Shown: positions 16,802 through 26,360, counted from the stretch's first letter. The stretch: DNA of 64,000 bases from Cognatishimia sp. WU-CL00825 (GCF_040364665.1 NZ_BAABWX010000007.1:1-64000), one strand, 5' to 3'. Numbers and translations: made by a program. The notes: generated by a model not told the origin, from the sequence alone.

Positions 16802-17932
16802 TTAGAAATCAATGTCGACCCAAACCAAACGGTGTCTACTGGCATTTACGATGTCATCACTTTGGACTGGGTGTTGGTCTTGCGTGAAAACGCCCGAATC
16901 TAGCACTTTGATGTCAGAGGAAGGAAGCAGGTAACTGACGCGCAGCCGTCCTGGTGGGTTTGGCCAATCGGCTGTTGGCACTCGCCGGTGGCCCAGGGGG
17001 GCTTGTACCCGCGGATTCATCAGCAGGCTTTGGATAACAGAAAGATGTCCTTCGCCGCGCATCGGGTCGATATTAGCCAAAGCGGCGATAACAAATGAGT
17101 TGTTTGGTGCCGAACCAAAATACCCGTCCAGAAAGAACGGAAAAAACAAATTTTCATGCGCATTGCGCACACCGTTGCGGTCTTCTGGTCCATCAAAAAC
17201 CGGTGGCGTCGCGTGGTAGGTTAACAGGCGCAGTGATTGCTGGCCAATTGCGATTGGGATTACGCTATGTGTTGTCGAGGATAATCGAATGGTTTCTTGT
17301 ATCTCGGCTGACGTGGCTTGCAGAAACCCTTGGTCTAGGGACGTCGCAGCGGCGAAGTCCTGCCAAGTCAACGCGTTGAAGTTTTGAATGTTTCTTTGAT
17401 CTATCGGGTATCGCGACAAAACTGCGATCCCACGTTGACCTAGAAATTCACCGTAACCTTGAGCGTCTTCAGGCTCTAACAACCTCCCGTCGCCGTCAAT
17501 GTCTAGGCCAGTTTGTAGGCCTGAATTGGAAGGTGGGGCATATTGGAACATCAAATCCAGACCAAGATCTGCCAGGCGGAACTTTAGTGCGGATAGGCCG
17601 AATTCGTGTGTGTCGTGATCGATACCCTGTAAAACAACGATATCAGGGTCCGCTGCCGCGATCACATTTAAAATGGAAACAACCTGCGCGTCTCCTCGGG
17701 TGATGTCGCGCAGCATCACACCCGGACCGTTGCGATGCAATTCTGTGTGGTAGGTTGCGATGCGCAGTCGCTCCGCATGGGTTGGCAGGCCCAAGCAAAG
17801 GCATATCAATATCAGACAGGCAGCAAACCTTGTGCAACCGCATAAGCGCGCTTGCGGTTTTCGTCGATCATTGATGCGATACGCACCATTGCGATACCGC
17901 GCATAACCAGCCCGGCAGGGAAAAACGCCCAT
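16802..17932 (-). CDS. Secreted endonuclease/exonuclease/phosphatase-family protein
   Basis: Member of the EEP (DNase I-like) superfamily, up to 376 residues. A hydrophobic signal segment (FAACLILICLCLGLPTHA, about residues 36-53) precedes RIATYHTE, the usual first strand of the fold; PDIVVLQGID and LLTYHATPP are core strands and QSDDIVNASRHRLVWVDI the end. At about residues 144-155, D-I-D-G-D-G-R-L-L-E-P-E is a perfect EF-hand-like calcium loop. The start is unclear: the frame opens at 17932, overlapping the upstream membrane gene by 121 bases, and later in-frame starts are only TTG or CTG. The substrate (nucleic acid, phospholipid or other phosphodiester) is unknown. Confidence 0.72.
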   Translation of the reverse strand: MGVFPCRAGYARYRNGAYRINDRRKPQARLCGCTRFAACLILICLCLGLPTHAERLRIATYHTELHRNGPGVMLRDITRGDAQVVSILNVIAAADPDIVVLQGIDHDTHEFGLSALKFRLADLGLDLMFQYAPPSNSGLQTGLDIDGDGRLLEPEDAQGYGEFLGQRGIAVLSRYPIDQRNIQNFNALTWQDFAAATSLDQGFLQATSAEIQETIRLSSTTHSVIPIAIGQQSLRLLTYHATPPVFDGPEDRNGVRNAHENLFFPFFLDGYFGSAPNNSFVIAALANIDPMRGEGHLSVIQSLLMNPRVQAPLGHRRVPTADWPNPPGRLRVSYLLPSSDIKVLDSGVFTQDQHPVQSDDIVNASRHRLVWVDIDF

Positions 17933-18675
17933 ATGGCCACGGTCCAGATAAGGGTTTGTGGATCAGCCAAGTTCAATGGGTTTGCCACATCTGAAATTGC
18001 CTTAAAGAAGGCAGGAAACAAAAATGGCATAAGAAATCCTAACACAATGTTAAGACGTCCGTCGCGATTAAGGCGAGGCAAAACATCGCCCCCTGCTGTT
18101 GGGTCAAACAGCGGTAAGTTTACCCAGACGTTAAAGGCACCGTTACGTGCAGGCCAATCGAGGCCCCGCACCAGGAAATAGAAGATTGCCAGACTGAACA
18201 ATGAGAACGCATAGGCCATTCCAGCTGCGATGCGTACGAATGCGACCTCTTGCAGGCCCATTTCGGCGGGCAGTGTGATCAATACCAAACGCACGGGGGA
18301 ATAAGGGAAATCCAGTACTCCGCTAAGGAGCGTTCCGATCGATCGCATCAAGCCGTTCAATGCGTTCGGTTCCGTGCCAGCCTGAGCAATCGACGACAGC
18401 ATGAAAACGGTTAAAAATACCGCGACATAACGCAAACGATTGAAAGGTGGGGCGTACCGAAATTCAATAATGCTGGGATAGGTGGCAAAATATTCGATAA
18501 ATACCAATGCCGCTGCAAAGAGCGACAAAAGCAAAACGATTTGGCTTGCATCGGCATTGACCGACGGAAGCACCAAAGACGGGGTCGCGACCAGCAACGC
18601 CACTAGGATTGCGCGGGTTAACGCGCTTATAAATTGTGCGAGCACTGCTCTTTTCCCTTCAAACTGGATTGCCAC
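17812..18675 (-). CDS. Conserved multi-pass membrane protein of unknown function
   Basis: About 287 residues with five or six hydrophobic segments: AILVALLVATPSLVLP, IVLLLSLFAAALVFIEYF, YVAVFLTVFMLSSIA, MAYAFSLFSLAIFYFLV, IVLGFLMPFLFPAFF and LIWTVAIWAFFPAGLVM. I do not recognise a named family. Start GTG 18675 gives the longest form; GTG 18645 has a better ribosome site (AAGGG 9 bases before). It overlaps the start region of the EEP gene, so the two are likely co-transcribed and perhaps functionally linked in the envelope. Confidence 0.7.
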   Translation of the reverse strand: MAIQFEGKRAVLAQFISALTRAILVALLVATPSLVLPSVNADASQIVLLLSLFAAALVFIEYFATYPSIIEFRYAPPFNRLRYVAVFLTVFMLSSIAQAGTEPNALNGLMRSIGTLLSGVLDFPYSPVRLVLITLPAEMGLQEVAFVRIAAGMAYAFSLFSLAIFYFLVRGLDWPARNGAFNVWVNLPLFDPTAGGDVLPRLNRDGRLNIVLGFLMPFLFPAFFKAISDVANPLNLADPQTLIWTVAIWAFFPAGLVMRGIAMVRIASMIDENRKRAYAVAQGLLPV

Positions 18676-19148
18676 GATTCTTTGCCGTTAGCATTATTCC
18701 AACTTGATCCACCTTATTTTGGTGGTCTGCCTCATTCTTGCCTTAATCTTGCCGGGAAATTGGATGTGGCTCAAGGCAAAGTTTGGACTTTGTTAAGAAA
18801 CTTGCGAAAAACGAGCCTAAAGTGGTGCGCGATTGCACCATTTGATTAACTCCGCATGGTAAATAGCGCTGAATAAAGCATATTCCCGAACAGCCTCGCC
18901 CTCACTCCTTTCAAATTGAGACCAGAATTCCGGGTGCCAGCCGCATAGGGGCGTGCATTTTGCAGCTAAAAGGTCATTGGAGAAGCGCAAATGTGTCTTT
19001 GTTGCGGCGGAAATTTGACGGGGTGTTGGCTTGGATCGACGGCGCAGACAATGCCAGCATCACGTCGGACAGCACAGCGATGTTGCCCGCCATAGCACGA
19101 CCAATCTTGGGCCTTTTTTTTGCCCTTAGCCTAAGTTAGTCACGTCCT
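18676..19148. other. 473-base intergenic region
   Basis: Divergent gap between the membrane protein and the glycosyltransferase. It should hold both promoters. A 39-codon minus-strand frame (19094 down to 18975) begins MAGNIAVLSD, but it has no ribosome site and no recognised family. A run of eight T at 19114-19121 is flanked by ggcc/gccc. I see no RNA gene. Confidence 0.5.
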
Positions 19149-20438
19149 ATGACACGTCGTAAAATCCTGATCCTCGCTGACCAATGCAACCCCGAATGGC
19201 CATCGCTGCCCATCGTCGGCTATAAATACGCCCGCGCTTTGGCCAAGGTTGCGGATGTCACGGTGATCACCCATGTGCGCAATCGCGCAAATATCGAAAA
19301 GGCCGGAGATCTGGGAGCGCCGGTAGAGTTTATTGACACCGAATGGCTGGCTGCGCCAATGGACAGGCTTGCCACTTGGTTGCGCGGGGGTGACCAGGTT
19401 GCGTGGTCCACCAACCAGATCATGTCATATGCACCCTACGTAGCGTTTGAAAAACAGGCTTGGAAATCGGTCAAAGATCGGGTGAATTCTGGGCAATTTG
19501 ATTTGATTCATCGCATCACTCCTATGTCGCCAACAATGCCAAGCGCGATGGCTGGCAAGGGGGGTGTTCCCTTTGTTGTTGGGCCGCTTAATGGTAACCT
19601 AGATTGGCCAGCGGCGTTTTTAGGAGAGCAAAAACGCGAAAAAGAGCGCGCGCGGGGCCTGCGCGACCTTTATAAATTCATGCCCTATGCACGCCGCACA
19701 CAAACTCGGTCGGACTGCATTTTGGCCGGATTTGAACACACCATTCGGGATCTGAATTTTGCTGATCCAAATAAGATTATTTCTTTCCCCGAAGTTGGTA
19801 TCGATCCTGCAATTTTCCATGCTGGCCGAAAGCGTGCGCCTTTCACCAGTGAGGGTCCGTTCGAATTCTTGTTTGCCGGGCGCTTGGTCCCGTACAAAGT
19901 GCCCGAAGCTGCGGTGCGTGCCTTTGCGCGCTCTGAAAAATTACGGGCCCATAAAATGACAATCATCGGCGATGGGCCAGAGCTGCCGCGACTTCAGGCC
20001 ATTGTCGATGAACACGCTGCGCAAGACCGGGTTATCTTTGAGGGGCGCAAAACTCAGGCTGAGGTTGCAGATGCAATGCGCCGTGCAGATGCCTTTGTCT
20101 TTCCGTCCATTCGGGAACTTGGAGCAGGGGTTGTTGTCGAGGCAATGGCCTGCGGCACATTGTTGATTGTCACAAACTATGGTGCACCGGGCGCTTTGGT
20201 TTCCAACGGGCGTGGGGTCGCGTTGCCTTTGTCGTCTATGGACGGGTTGGTCAAAAGCAATCAAAAAGCGATGGAAGACTGCGTGGACAACCCGCGTGTG
20301 CACGAAGAAATTGCAGCGGCAGGGTGTCAATATGCCCATCAGGCATTCACTTGGGAAGCCAAGGCCAAATACACCGCTGAAATATATGAGGCTGTCGTGA
20401 ATAAAGCATCTTTTGCAAGCTTTGACGCCTATAGCTGA
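19149..20438 (+). CDS. Glycosyltransferase family 4 (GT-B fold)
   Basis: Sugar transferase of 429 residues, cytoplasmic or membrane-associated. The N-terminal acceptor domain contains GPLNGNLDWPAAF; the C-terminal donor-binding domain starts FLFAGRLVPYKVPEAAVRAF and contains the signature EAMACGTLLIVTNYGAPGALV with the E-x7-E type spacing (FPSIRELGAGVVVEAMACG). This is the layout of retaining GT4 enzymes that build polysaccharide or lipid-linked glycans. It stands alone on the plus strand inside the leucine gene region, with no other glycan genes beside it. Donor and acceptor cannot be assigned. Confidence 0.85.
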   Translation: MTRRKILILADQCNPEWPSLPIVGYKYARALAKVADVTVITHVRNRANIEKAGDLGAPVEFIDTEWLAAPMDRLATWLRGGDQVAWSTNQIMSYAPYVAFEKQAWKSVKDRVNSGQFDLIHRITPMSPTMPSAMAGKGGVPFVVGPLNGNLDWPAAFLGEQKREKERARGLRDLYKFMPYARRTQTRSDCILAGFEHTIRDLNFADPNKIISFPEVGIDPAIFHAGRKRAPFTSEGPFEFLFAGRLVPYKVPEAAVRAFARSEKLRAHKMTIIGDGPELPRLQAIVDEHAAQDRVIFEGRKTQAEVADAMRRADAFVFPSIRELGAGVVVEAMACGTLLIVTNYGAPGALVSNGRGVALPLSSMDGLVKSNQKAMEDCVDNPRVHEEIAAAGCQYAHQAFTWEAKAKYTAEIYEAVVNKASFASFDAYS

Positions 20439-20471
20439 AACCATAGGCCTGAAAATCAGCCCTCAAAAGAA

Positions 20472-20497
20472 AAAGCCGCCCACATTAGGACGGCTTT
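20472..20497 (-). terminator. Intrinsic terminator after leuD
   Basis: On the minus strand AAAGCCG (20497-20491) and CGGCTTT (20478-20472), followed by a T-rich stretch (TTTTCTTTT). It lies 20 bases past the leuD stop and also sits between convergent leuD and the glycosyltransferase. Confidence 0.8.
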
Positions 20498-20517
20498 CGA
20501 ATTTATTTAGCGTTGTT

Positions 20518-21123
20518 TTAAACCCAAGGGCGTGAAGCGTTCGCAGTTGCTTCAAACGCATCAATGGACGCCTCTTTTTGCATGGTCTGACCGATGTCGT
20601 CCAAACCTTCGAGCAAGCAATGCTTGCGGTGTGGATCAACGTCAAACTTGATGATCTCGCCGTCAGATGTGGTGATTTCTTGGGCTTCCAGATCAACGGT
20701 CATGCGGGCGTTTTCGCCTTTTTCCGCGTCAGACATCAGCAGGTCAACGGTTTCCTGTGGCAAGACGATCGGCAGAATGCCGTTCTTGAAGCAGTTGTTG
20801 AAGAAAATATCGGCAAAAGAGGTGGAGACCACACATTTGATGCCGAAATCTGCAATCGCCCAAGGCGCATGTTCGCGCGAAGAGCCGCAGCCAAAGTTGT
20901 CGCCCGCCACCAAGATTTCAGTGTTGCGATACTGCGGTTTATTCAGAACGAAATCTGCGATTTCGCTGCCGTCGCGATTATAGCGCATTTCATCAAACAA
21001 ATTCACACCAAAGCCGGTGCGCTGAATGGACTTCAGAAACACCTTTGGGATGATCATGTCAGTGTCGATATTCACCAACGGCATAGGGGCCGCGATACCG
21101 GTCAGCTTTTGATACTTTTCCAT
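20518..21123 (-). CDS. leuD: 3-isopropylmalate dehydratase small subunit
   Basis: Swivel-domain subunit of isopropylmalate isomerase, leucine biosynthesis; forms a heterodimer with LeuC. 201 residues, normal size. The conserved loop [35 protein letters not shown] is present, as is the N-terminal [12 protein letters not shown]. The gene follows leuC by 12 bases on the same strand. Confidence 0.96.
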   Translation of the reverse strand: MEKYQKLTGIAAPMPLVNIDTDMIIPKVFLKSIQRTGFGVNLFDEMRYNRDGSEIADFVLNKPQYRNTEILVAGDNFGCGSSREHAPWAIADFGIKCVVSTSFADIFFNNCFKNGILPIVLPQETVDLLMSDAEKGENARMTVDLEAQEITTSDGEIIKFDVDPHRKHCLLEGLDDIGQTMQKEASIDAFEATANASRPWV

Positions 21124-21135
21124 GTCTCGAGCTCC

Positions 21136-22539
21136 TTAAATCAAATCACGAATGTCGGTCAGCTTGCCGGTCAGCGCTGCGGCTGCCGCCATCGCTGGAG
21201 AGACAAGATGCGTGCGACCTTTGTAACCCTGACGACCTTCAAAGTTCCGGTTTGAGGTTGCTGCACAACGCTCACCTTCGCTCAGCTGATCTGGGTTCAT
21301 CGCAAGACACATGGAGCAGCCAGCCAGACGCCATTCAAAGCCCGCGTCTTTGAAGATGTCGGCCAAGCCTTCTTCTTCGGCTTGGGCACGCACCAGACCA
21401 GAGCCCGGAACGATCATCGCGCGCATGCCATCTTTGATTTTCTTACCTTTGACCACTTCGGCCACGGCACGGAAATCTTCGATACGACCATTGGTGCAAG
21501 ACCCGATAAAGACTGTGTCGATTTCGATGTCAGTCAGTTTTTGACCAGGTGTCAGGCCCATATATTCAATAGAACGACGTGCTGCTTCAATTTTACCACC
21601 TTTGAAATCTTCTGGGAAAGGCACGGTGCCGGTGATTGGCAGAACGTCTTCGGGTGAAGTGCCCCAAGTCACAACCGGTTGAATGTCTTCGCCCTTAAGT
21701 GTGATTGTCTTGTCAAACTCAGCTCCCTCGTCCGTGAACAGGGTTTTCCAATATTCCAAAGCTTGCTCGAACTGGCCGCCTTTAGGTGCGTGTGGGCGAC
21801 CTTTGACATATTCAAATGTTGTTTCGTCTGGTGCAATCAGGCCCGCGCGCGCGCCGCCTTCGATGGCCATGTTACAGACGGTCATCCGACCTTCCATGGA
21901 CAGATCGCGAATAGCTTCGCCAGTGTATTCAATCACGTAGCCAGTGCCACCAGCAGTGCCAGTTTCACCGATGACCGCCAGCGTGATGTCCTTGGCAGTG
22001 ACGCCCGGGTTCAACTTGCCGGTGATTTCCACCTTCATGTTCTTTGATTTCTTTTGAATCAACGTTTGTGTCGCCAGAACGTGCTCAACTTCGGACGTAC
22101 CAATGCCGTGCGCCAATGCGCCAAATGCACCGTGGGTTGCTGTGTGGCTGTCGCCGCAAACAACGGTCATGCCGGGCAAAGTCCAACCCTGTTCTGGGCC
22201 AACGATGTGCACGATGCCCTGACGAACGTCAGACACGGGGTAATAATGCACGCCAAATTCCTTGGCGTTTTTATCCAAGGCCTCGACCTGAATGCGAGAT
22301 TCTTTGTTTTCGATGCCCTTGGCGCGATCCAAAGTTGTTGGAACGTTGTGATCCGGAACAGCAATGGTTTTTTCCGGTGCGCGTACCTTACGACCCGTCA
22401 TGCGCAGGCCCTCAAAGGCTTGTGGCGATGTCACTTCGTGCACAAGGTGACGGTCGATATACAATAGACATGTGCCGTCTTCGGCTTCGTGGGCGACATG
22501 GGCGTCCCAGATTTTATCATAGAGCGTTTTGGGAGACAT
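21136..22539 (-). CDS. leuC: 3-isopropylmalate dehydratase large subunit
   Basis: Aconitase-family 4Fe-4S subunit that interconverts 2- and 3-isopropylmalate. 467 residues from ATG 22539, which follows GGAGGGACCT; the frame is open to 22653 but the extension has no family match. Cluster cysteines are in [13 protein letters not shown] and [13 protein letters not shown], and [30 protein letters not shown] is the substrate-site signature. Forms an operon with leuD. A 250-base leader separates it from the divergent mscS gene. Confidence 0.96.
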   Translation of the reverse strand: MSPKTLYDKIWDAHVAHEAEDGTCLLYIDRHLVHEVTSPQAFEGLRMTGRKVRAPEKTIAVPDHNVPTTLDRAKGIENKESRIQVEALDKNAKEFGVHYYPVSDVRQGIVHIVGPEQGWTLPGMTVVCGDSHTATHGAFGALAHGIGTSEVEHVLATQTLIQKKSKNMKVEITGKLNPGVTAKDITLAVIGETGTAGGTGYVIEYTGEAIRDLSMEGRMTVCNMAIEGGARAGLIAPDETTFEYVKGRPHAPKGGQFEQALEYWKTLFTDEGAEFDKTITLKGEDIQPVVTWGTSPEDVLPITGTVPFPEDFKGGKIEAARRSIEYMGLTPGQKLTDIEIDTVFIGSCTNGRIEDFRAVAEVVKGKKIKDGMRAMIVPGSGLVRAQAEEEGLADIFKDAGFEWRLAGCSMCLAMNPDQLSEGERCAATSNRNFEGRQGYKGRTHLVSPAMAAAAALTGKLTDIRDLI

Positions 22540-22607
22540 AGGTCCCTCCGTATTGGTGAATTGGCGATTATGGCTGCAATACGGGCGTGCGAAAACACGC
22601 CGCGCCC

Positions 22608-22694
22608 TTATAGGGCGGCGATGACTGATTTGGACTGACCGAAAAATCGCCAAGGTAAAAAGGCGCGGTCTGCAATGTCATAGATGCGTTTCAT
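22608..22694 (-). other. Candidate 28-codon leader ORF with hairpin before leuC
   Basis: ATG 22694 opens a 28-residue frame ([20 protein letters not shown] then SKSVIAAL) ending TAA at 22608, about 70 bases before leuC. Its end is embedded in a GC-rich inverted repeat (CGCCGCCC, TATA, then GGGCGCGGCG). Its two leucine codons are the rare TTA and CTA. This could be a leader peptide, but there is no ribosome site and no leucine run, so it may be chance. Confidence 0.2.
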
Positions 22695-22791
22695 GTCTGA
22701 TCAGATAGACGGAGTCGGCCTCCGCTGCAAGGGAAATGGCTTGTTTTTCATGGCGAGGGCGTGGCACGCTGGCTGAAACGACAGGACAGGC

Positions 22792-24183
22792 ATGGCAGAA
22801 CACGCTACAACACTCGAAGAAAGTGAAATCACTGAGGTTGCCGCACAGCTGGCAGCTAAGCCAGTAGAGCAAGACACCCAAGAAATCGCGTTAAGCCTTT
22901 GGGACCAGGGCGTTGCGTTCCTAGAGGGCTTGTTGCGCCCTTGGAATGCGTATCAGGTTCTAATAGTCGTTGCCTTGCTGGTTGTGTCGTTCGGATTGTC
23001 GCGTTTTGTAGGCCCACGATTGCGCACTTGGATGCGGGGCCGCGAAGGGTGGCCTAAGTGGCGCTACCGCTACATGTTGCTGTTACAGCGACGTATGGCG
23101 CTGATCTTCTTTGTTGCTCTGATTTGGTTGACGGTTGCGGTTATGCGCGAAATCACGTGGCCAAGTCGCTCTTATCTGTTGGGCATTATTGGTAACCTTG
23201 CGGGGGCTTGGCTGATCATCGCGCTTGTCACGCGTCTTGTGCATAACGCGTTTTTGCGCAGCCTTTTGCGGTACGGGGCTTGGGCGTGGGTCACGCTTGC
23301 GCTGATCGGCGTTGGCGAAGAAGCGCGGCAACTCTTGGATTCCGCGGCCATTACCATGGGAACCCTGCGACTTTCATTATGGACGGTTTTGCAGGCCGTC
23401 GTCATGCTGGGTTTGACCTTTGCGGTAGCTCGCTTTGTGTCCGGCACAACTTCTGACCGTATAAAGCACAACGAAGACATCAGCCCCTCGATGCAGGTTT
23501 TGGTGATCAAGTGTTTGCAGGTGGTGCTTTATGGCGCTGCGTTTTTCATCGGCATGCGGATCGTGGGTGTCGATTTAACGGGCTTGGCAGTGCTGTCGGG
23601 CGCCATCGGGGTGGGTCTTGGATTTGGTTTGCAAAAGGTTGTTTCAAACCTGGTGTCGGGTGTGATTATCCTGTTGGATAAGTCGATCAAACCCGGGGAT
23701 GTAATTTCTTTGGGGGAGACCTTTGGTTGGATCAATTCGCTGGGCGCGCGGTATGTCAGCGTTGTGACCCGCGATGGGAAAGAATATCTGATCCCCAATG
23801 AAGACCTGATCACAGGCCAGGTGGTGAATTGGTCGCATTCTAATGATTTTGTGCGGCTCGATATATTCTTTGGCACCGCCTATGGGGATGATCCGCATAA
23901 AGTACGCAAAGTTGCTATCGAGGCCGCGCAATCCGTAGAGCGGGTGTTGTCCAATCCGAAAGCTCCGGTGTGTCACGTTGTCGGATTTGGGGACAGTTCG
24001 GTCGATTATATTTTGCGGTTCTGGATCTCTGATCCAACCGGCGGGCTAACCAATATCCGCGGCAATGTCTATTTGGCGCTTTGGGATGCTTTTGATGCTC
24101 ATGGCATTAATTTCCCATTCCCACAGCGCGAAATTCGAGTGCTTGATGATGGTAAGCCGCTTGGGCAACAAAGTGGGGTTTGA
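22792..24183 (+). CDS. MscS-family small-conductance mechanosensitive channel
   Basis: Inner-membrane protein of 463 residues that should release solutes on hypo-osmotic shock. Several membrane segments occupy residues about 45-250; the pore-lining helix is visible as LTGLAVLSGAIGVGLGFGLQ followed by KVVSNLVSGVIILLDKSIKPGD, the MscS signature, then the beta domain (GWINSLGARYVSVVTRDGKEYLIPNEDLI) and the C-terminal alpha/beta domain. It is longer than E. coli MscS (286) because of extra N-terminal helices. Divergent from leuC; its own transcription unit. Confidence 0.9.
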   Translation: MAEHATTLEESEITEVAAQLAAKPVEQDTQEIALSLWDQGVAFLEGLLRPWNAYQVLIVVALLVVSFGLSRFVGPRLRTWMRGREGWPKWRYRYMLLLQRRMALIFFVALIWLTVAVMREITWPSRSYLLGIIGNLAGAWLIIALVTRLVHNAFLRSLLRYGAWAWVTLALIGVGEEARQLLDSAAITMGTLRLSLWTVLQAVVMLGLTFAVARFVSGTTSDRIKHNEDISPSMQVLVIKCLQVVLYGAAFFIGMRIVGVDLTGLAVLSGAIGVGLGFGLQKVVSNLVSGVIILLDKSIKPGDVISLGETFGWINSLGARYVSVVTRDGKEYLIPNEDLITGQVVNWSHSNDFVRLDIFFGTAYGDDPHKVRKVAIEAAQSVERVLSNPKAPVCHVVGFGDSSVDYILRFWISDPTGGLTNIRGNVYLALWDAFDAHGINFPFPQREIRVLDDGKPLGQQSGV

Positions 24184-24333
24184 TTTCGAAAGTGATTAAA
24201 GCATCACACCTTTGCATGCCATTTAAGGGAAATGGCGAATTCCAGAGGCATTCCTCTTGCGTTTCACTGGAAATTCATACAACGGATGCTATCTTGAATT
24301 TAGGCCCTGCGCCGGGGCTGTTCGGCGCGCTGA

Positions 24334-24750
24334 ATGGAGGACAGATCTCTGTCTCTTAATATGGAAGCGGGTTCGACCGCAGATGGTGACCAAATGTCCG
24401 ATGCGCCAAAAGTTGGTGGAAACGGTCAAGAGCTTTTAGAGCTCATTTTAGACTCCCTTGAAAAAGACAAAGCTGAAGATGTTGTGCAGGTTGATCTGCG
24501 CGGGCGGTCTTCGATTGGCGATTTCATGGTGATTTGTTCCGGCCGGTCATCTCGGCAGGTCGCTGCGATGTCTGAAAAACTTGTCGAGCGCGTCAAGCAT
24601 GACGCCGGGCGCTTGTGCAAAGTTGAAGGCAAAGACACTGGCGATTGGGTGTTGATCGACACTGGTGATGTGATTGTGCACATTTTCCGGCCCGAAGTGC
24701 GCGAGTTCTATCAGCTTGAAAAAATGTGGCAACAGGGCGGCAGCGCCTAG
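24334..24750 (+). CDS. rsfS: Ribosome silencing factor RsfS
   Basis: Binds L14 of the large ribosomal subunit and blocks subunit joining in starvation. Up to 138 residues. The core begins about residue 33 (LLELILDSLEKDKAEDVVQVDLRG) and contains the family blocks FMVICSGRSSRQVAAMSEKL, DTGDWVLIDTGDVIVHIF and REFYQLEKMW. The start is uncertain: ATG 24334, ATG 24361 and ATG 24394 are all in frame, and the only good GGAGG (24336-24340) is overlapped by the first. Followed 29 bases later by rlmH, the usual pair. Confidence 0.93.
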   Translation: MEDRSLSLNMEAGSTADGDQMSDAPKVGGNGQELLELILDSLEKDKAEDVVQVDLRGRSSIGDFMVICSGRSSRQVAAMSEKLVERVKHDAGRLCKVEGKDTGDWVLIDTGDVIVHIFRPEVREFYQLEKMWQQGGSA

Positions 24751-24779
24751 CTCTGAACTAACAGCGGCTCGGTGGTATC

Positions 24780-25256
24780 ATGGCCTTGCGAATTCAAATT
24801 GTGGCCGTCGGTCGCCTAAGGTCGGGTCCCGAGCGTGACCTGATTGACGACTATTTGGCGCGATTTGATAAGTCTGGGCGCTCGCTTGGCCTGGGTCCTG
24901 CAAAGGTGATCGAAGTTGAAGACCGCAAAGGCGGCGGCATGGGGGCAGAGGCAGGCCTTTTGCGTGCTGCTTTGCCTAAAGGTGCCCTCATTTGCACGAT
25001 GGACGAGCGTGGCAAGCTATTGTCCTCTCCCCAATTTGCCCAAGTTCTAGGCCAAAAGCGTGACCTGGGAACAGCGGATTTGGCTTTTGTTATAGGTGGC
25101 GCGGACGGTATTGATCCGTCGTTGCGCGCAGAGGCAGATATGTCGCTTAGTTTTGGTCAAATGGTTTGGCCACATATGCTGGTGCGTGTTATGCTTAGCG
25201 AGCAATTGTATCGCGCGGCCTCTATTCTTTCTGGTGCGCCATACCATCGTGCATAG
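24780..25256 (+). CDS. rlmH: 23S rRNA (pseudouridine1915-N3)-methyltransferase
   Basis: SPOUT-class methyltransferase that modifies pseudouridine 1915 in helix 69 of 23S rRNA using S-adenosylmethionine. 158 residues, normal size. The knot motifs are FVIGGADGIDPSLR and LSFGQMVWPHMLVRVMLSEQLYRAASILSGAPYHR, and the N-terminus IQIVAVGRLRSGPERDLIDDY is typical. Co-transcribed with rsfS. Confidence 0.95.
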   Translation: MALRIQIVAVGRLRSGPERDLIDDYLARFDKSGRSLGLGPAKVIEVEDRKGGGMGAEAGLLRAALPKGALICTMDERGKLLSSPQFAQVLGQKRDLGTADLAFVIGGADGIDPSLRAEADMSLSFGQMVWPHMLVRVMLSEQLYRAASILSGAPYHRA

Positions 25257-25275
25257 CCGCGTCCCGCTGACGCAA

Positions 25276-25638
25276 CTAATTGTTAAGTGTCACGACAATC
25301 GGTACACCCGACCAGCCATCAACCAAGCAACTGGCTTGAATTTGCACCTTTGCTGTTCCCGCGGGTATTTCAACACCCGATAGGCTGCGCGAAAAGGGTT
25401 GTTCGTGAACATGCGGATGGGTCAGAATGCGTGTGCCCAGAACTTCCCCCTGCATGCTTAAAACACGCCATCCATTGGCATAGTGGTCCCAGCCCGTGTC
25501 GGCATGTTGCAATGTAACAGAGAATGTCCAGGATTGGCCGCGTTTTGTGGCCGCTACATCCTTGATCACAGAAGGGTCGCTTTGCGCCGCTTGTGCCCAT
25601 CCAAGAAAAAGCCAACACGTCAAAGCGAGTCGCATCAT
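25276..25638 (-). CDS. Small secreted protein of unknown function
   Basis: 120 residues with a signal peptide (about 1-17, ending WAQAAQ). The mature part looks like a small beta domain (alternating stretches SWTFSVTLQHADTGWDHYANGW, VEIPAGTAKVQIQASC). His-rich HPHVHEQPF lies mid-protein and two Trp-containing strands are notable. I do not recognise a family. Its ATG overlaps the DUF599 stop by 4 bases, so the two genes are coupled and probably work together at the envelope. Confidence 0.65.
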   Translation of the reverse strand: MMRLALTCWLFLGWAQAAQSDPSVIKDVAATKRGQSWTFSVTLQHADTGWDHYANGWRVLSMQGEVLGTRILTHPHVHEQPFSRSLSGVEIPAGTAKVQIQASCLVDGWSGVPIVVTLNN

Positions 25639-26360
25639 TTCACCTGTACCCCGTCGAGTGTAGTCTGAAGCAACGCGGCGCGGGAATGGCTGGCAAACTC
25701 ACGGCGCCAAATGATGAACAAAGTTAAGAGACAAGCTAGAATTAACGCCGTTGCCCCAGCCAGCCAAGCGGTTGCTGTCAAACCAAAATAAACCCCTCTA
25801 AGGCCTCTGTTGTAGCTTTTTGCACCAGTGATATGCAAGGCACTGGCCTGCCGCGTGCGCAGGTCGCACAACGGATCTTTTGGGTCTACAGGAACAGCAC
25901 TCATAACAATGGCGACATAGCCAAATACACGATGCGACCAGACAAATTTCAGAAATGCATTTGCCACAAAGAAAAGCATGACGATCAGCTTGATTTCCCA
26001 AACAATCGGTGGCGCGCTCACGAGCGTCAACTCGGACGCAACGCCTGTCAATCGTTCTGCATTGCCGATCAACGCAAGGCCGCCGCCCACCGCAATCATA
26101 CTTGCAGAAATGAAAAACGCGGTGCCCTGCCGCAGATTGGTCAGGATTTGCGCATCATAAATGCGAGGATCACGTACAATGAATTGGCGCATCCATTCTT
26201 CGCGATAGAACACCATTAAACGAGAGGTGGATTGTCGATTTTTGGGTGGATTTTCAATGATCCAGCCAATCACGAGCCACCCAACGAACAACAGGCTTAC
26301 GGCTGCGTAATCCAAATTGGAAAATAGTAAAAGGCGATCAATCCATTCCATGCTGCACAT
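25635..26360 (-). CDS. DUF599-family inner-membrane protein
   Basis: 241 residues with about four membrane segments (AAVSLLFVGWLVIGWII, TAFFISASMIAVGGGLALIG, WEIKLIVMLFFVANAFLKF, ATAWLAGATALILACLLTLFII). The conserved block DAQILTNLRQGTAFFISASM and the later HITGAKSYNRGLRGVYFG match DUF599. The function of the family is unknown. ATG 26360 has GGAGG 7 bases upstream. Divergent from the glycolate oxidase operon, which shares its 75-base promoter region. Confidence 0.8.
   Translation of the reverse strand: MCSMEWIDRLLLFSNLDYAAVSLLFVGWLVIGWIIENPPKNRQSTSRLMVFYREEWMRQFIVRDPRIYDAQILTNLRQGTAFFISASMIAVGGGLALIGNAERLTGVASELTLVSAPPIVWEIKLIVMLFFVANAFLKFVWSHRVFGYVAIVMSAVPVDPKDPLCDLRTRQASALHITGAKSYNRGLRGVYFGLTATAWLAGATALILACLLTLFIIWRREFASHSRAALLQTTLDGVQVK

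Noticed and set aside
22540..22653. Longer start for leuC
   Set aside because: The extension is unlike LeuC and bypasses a strong GGAGG ribosome site.
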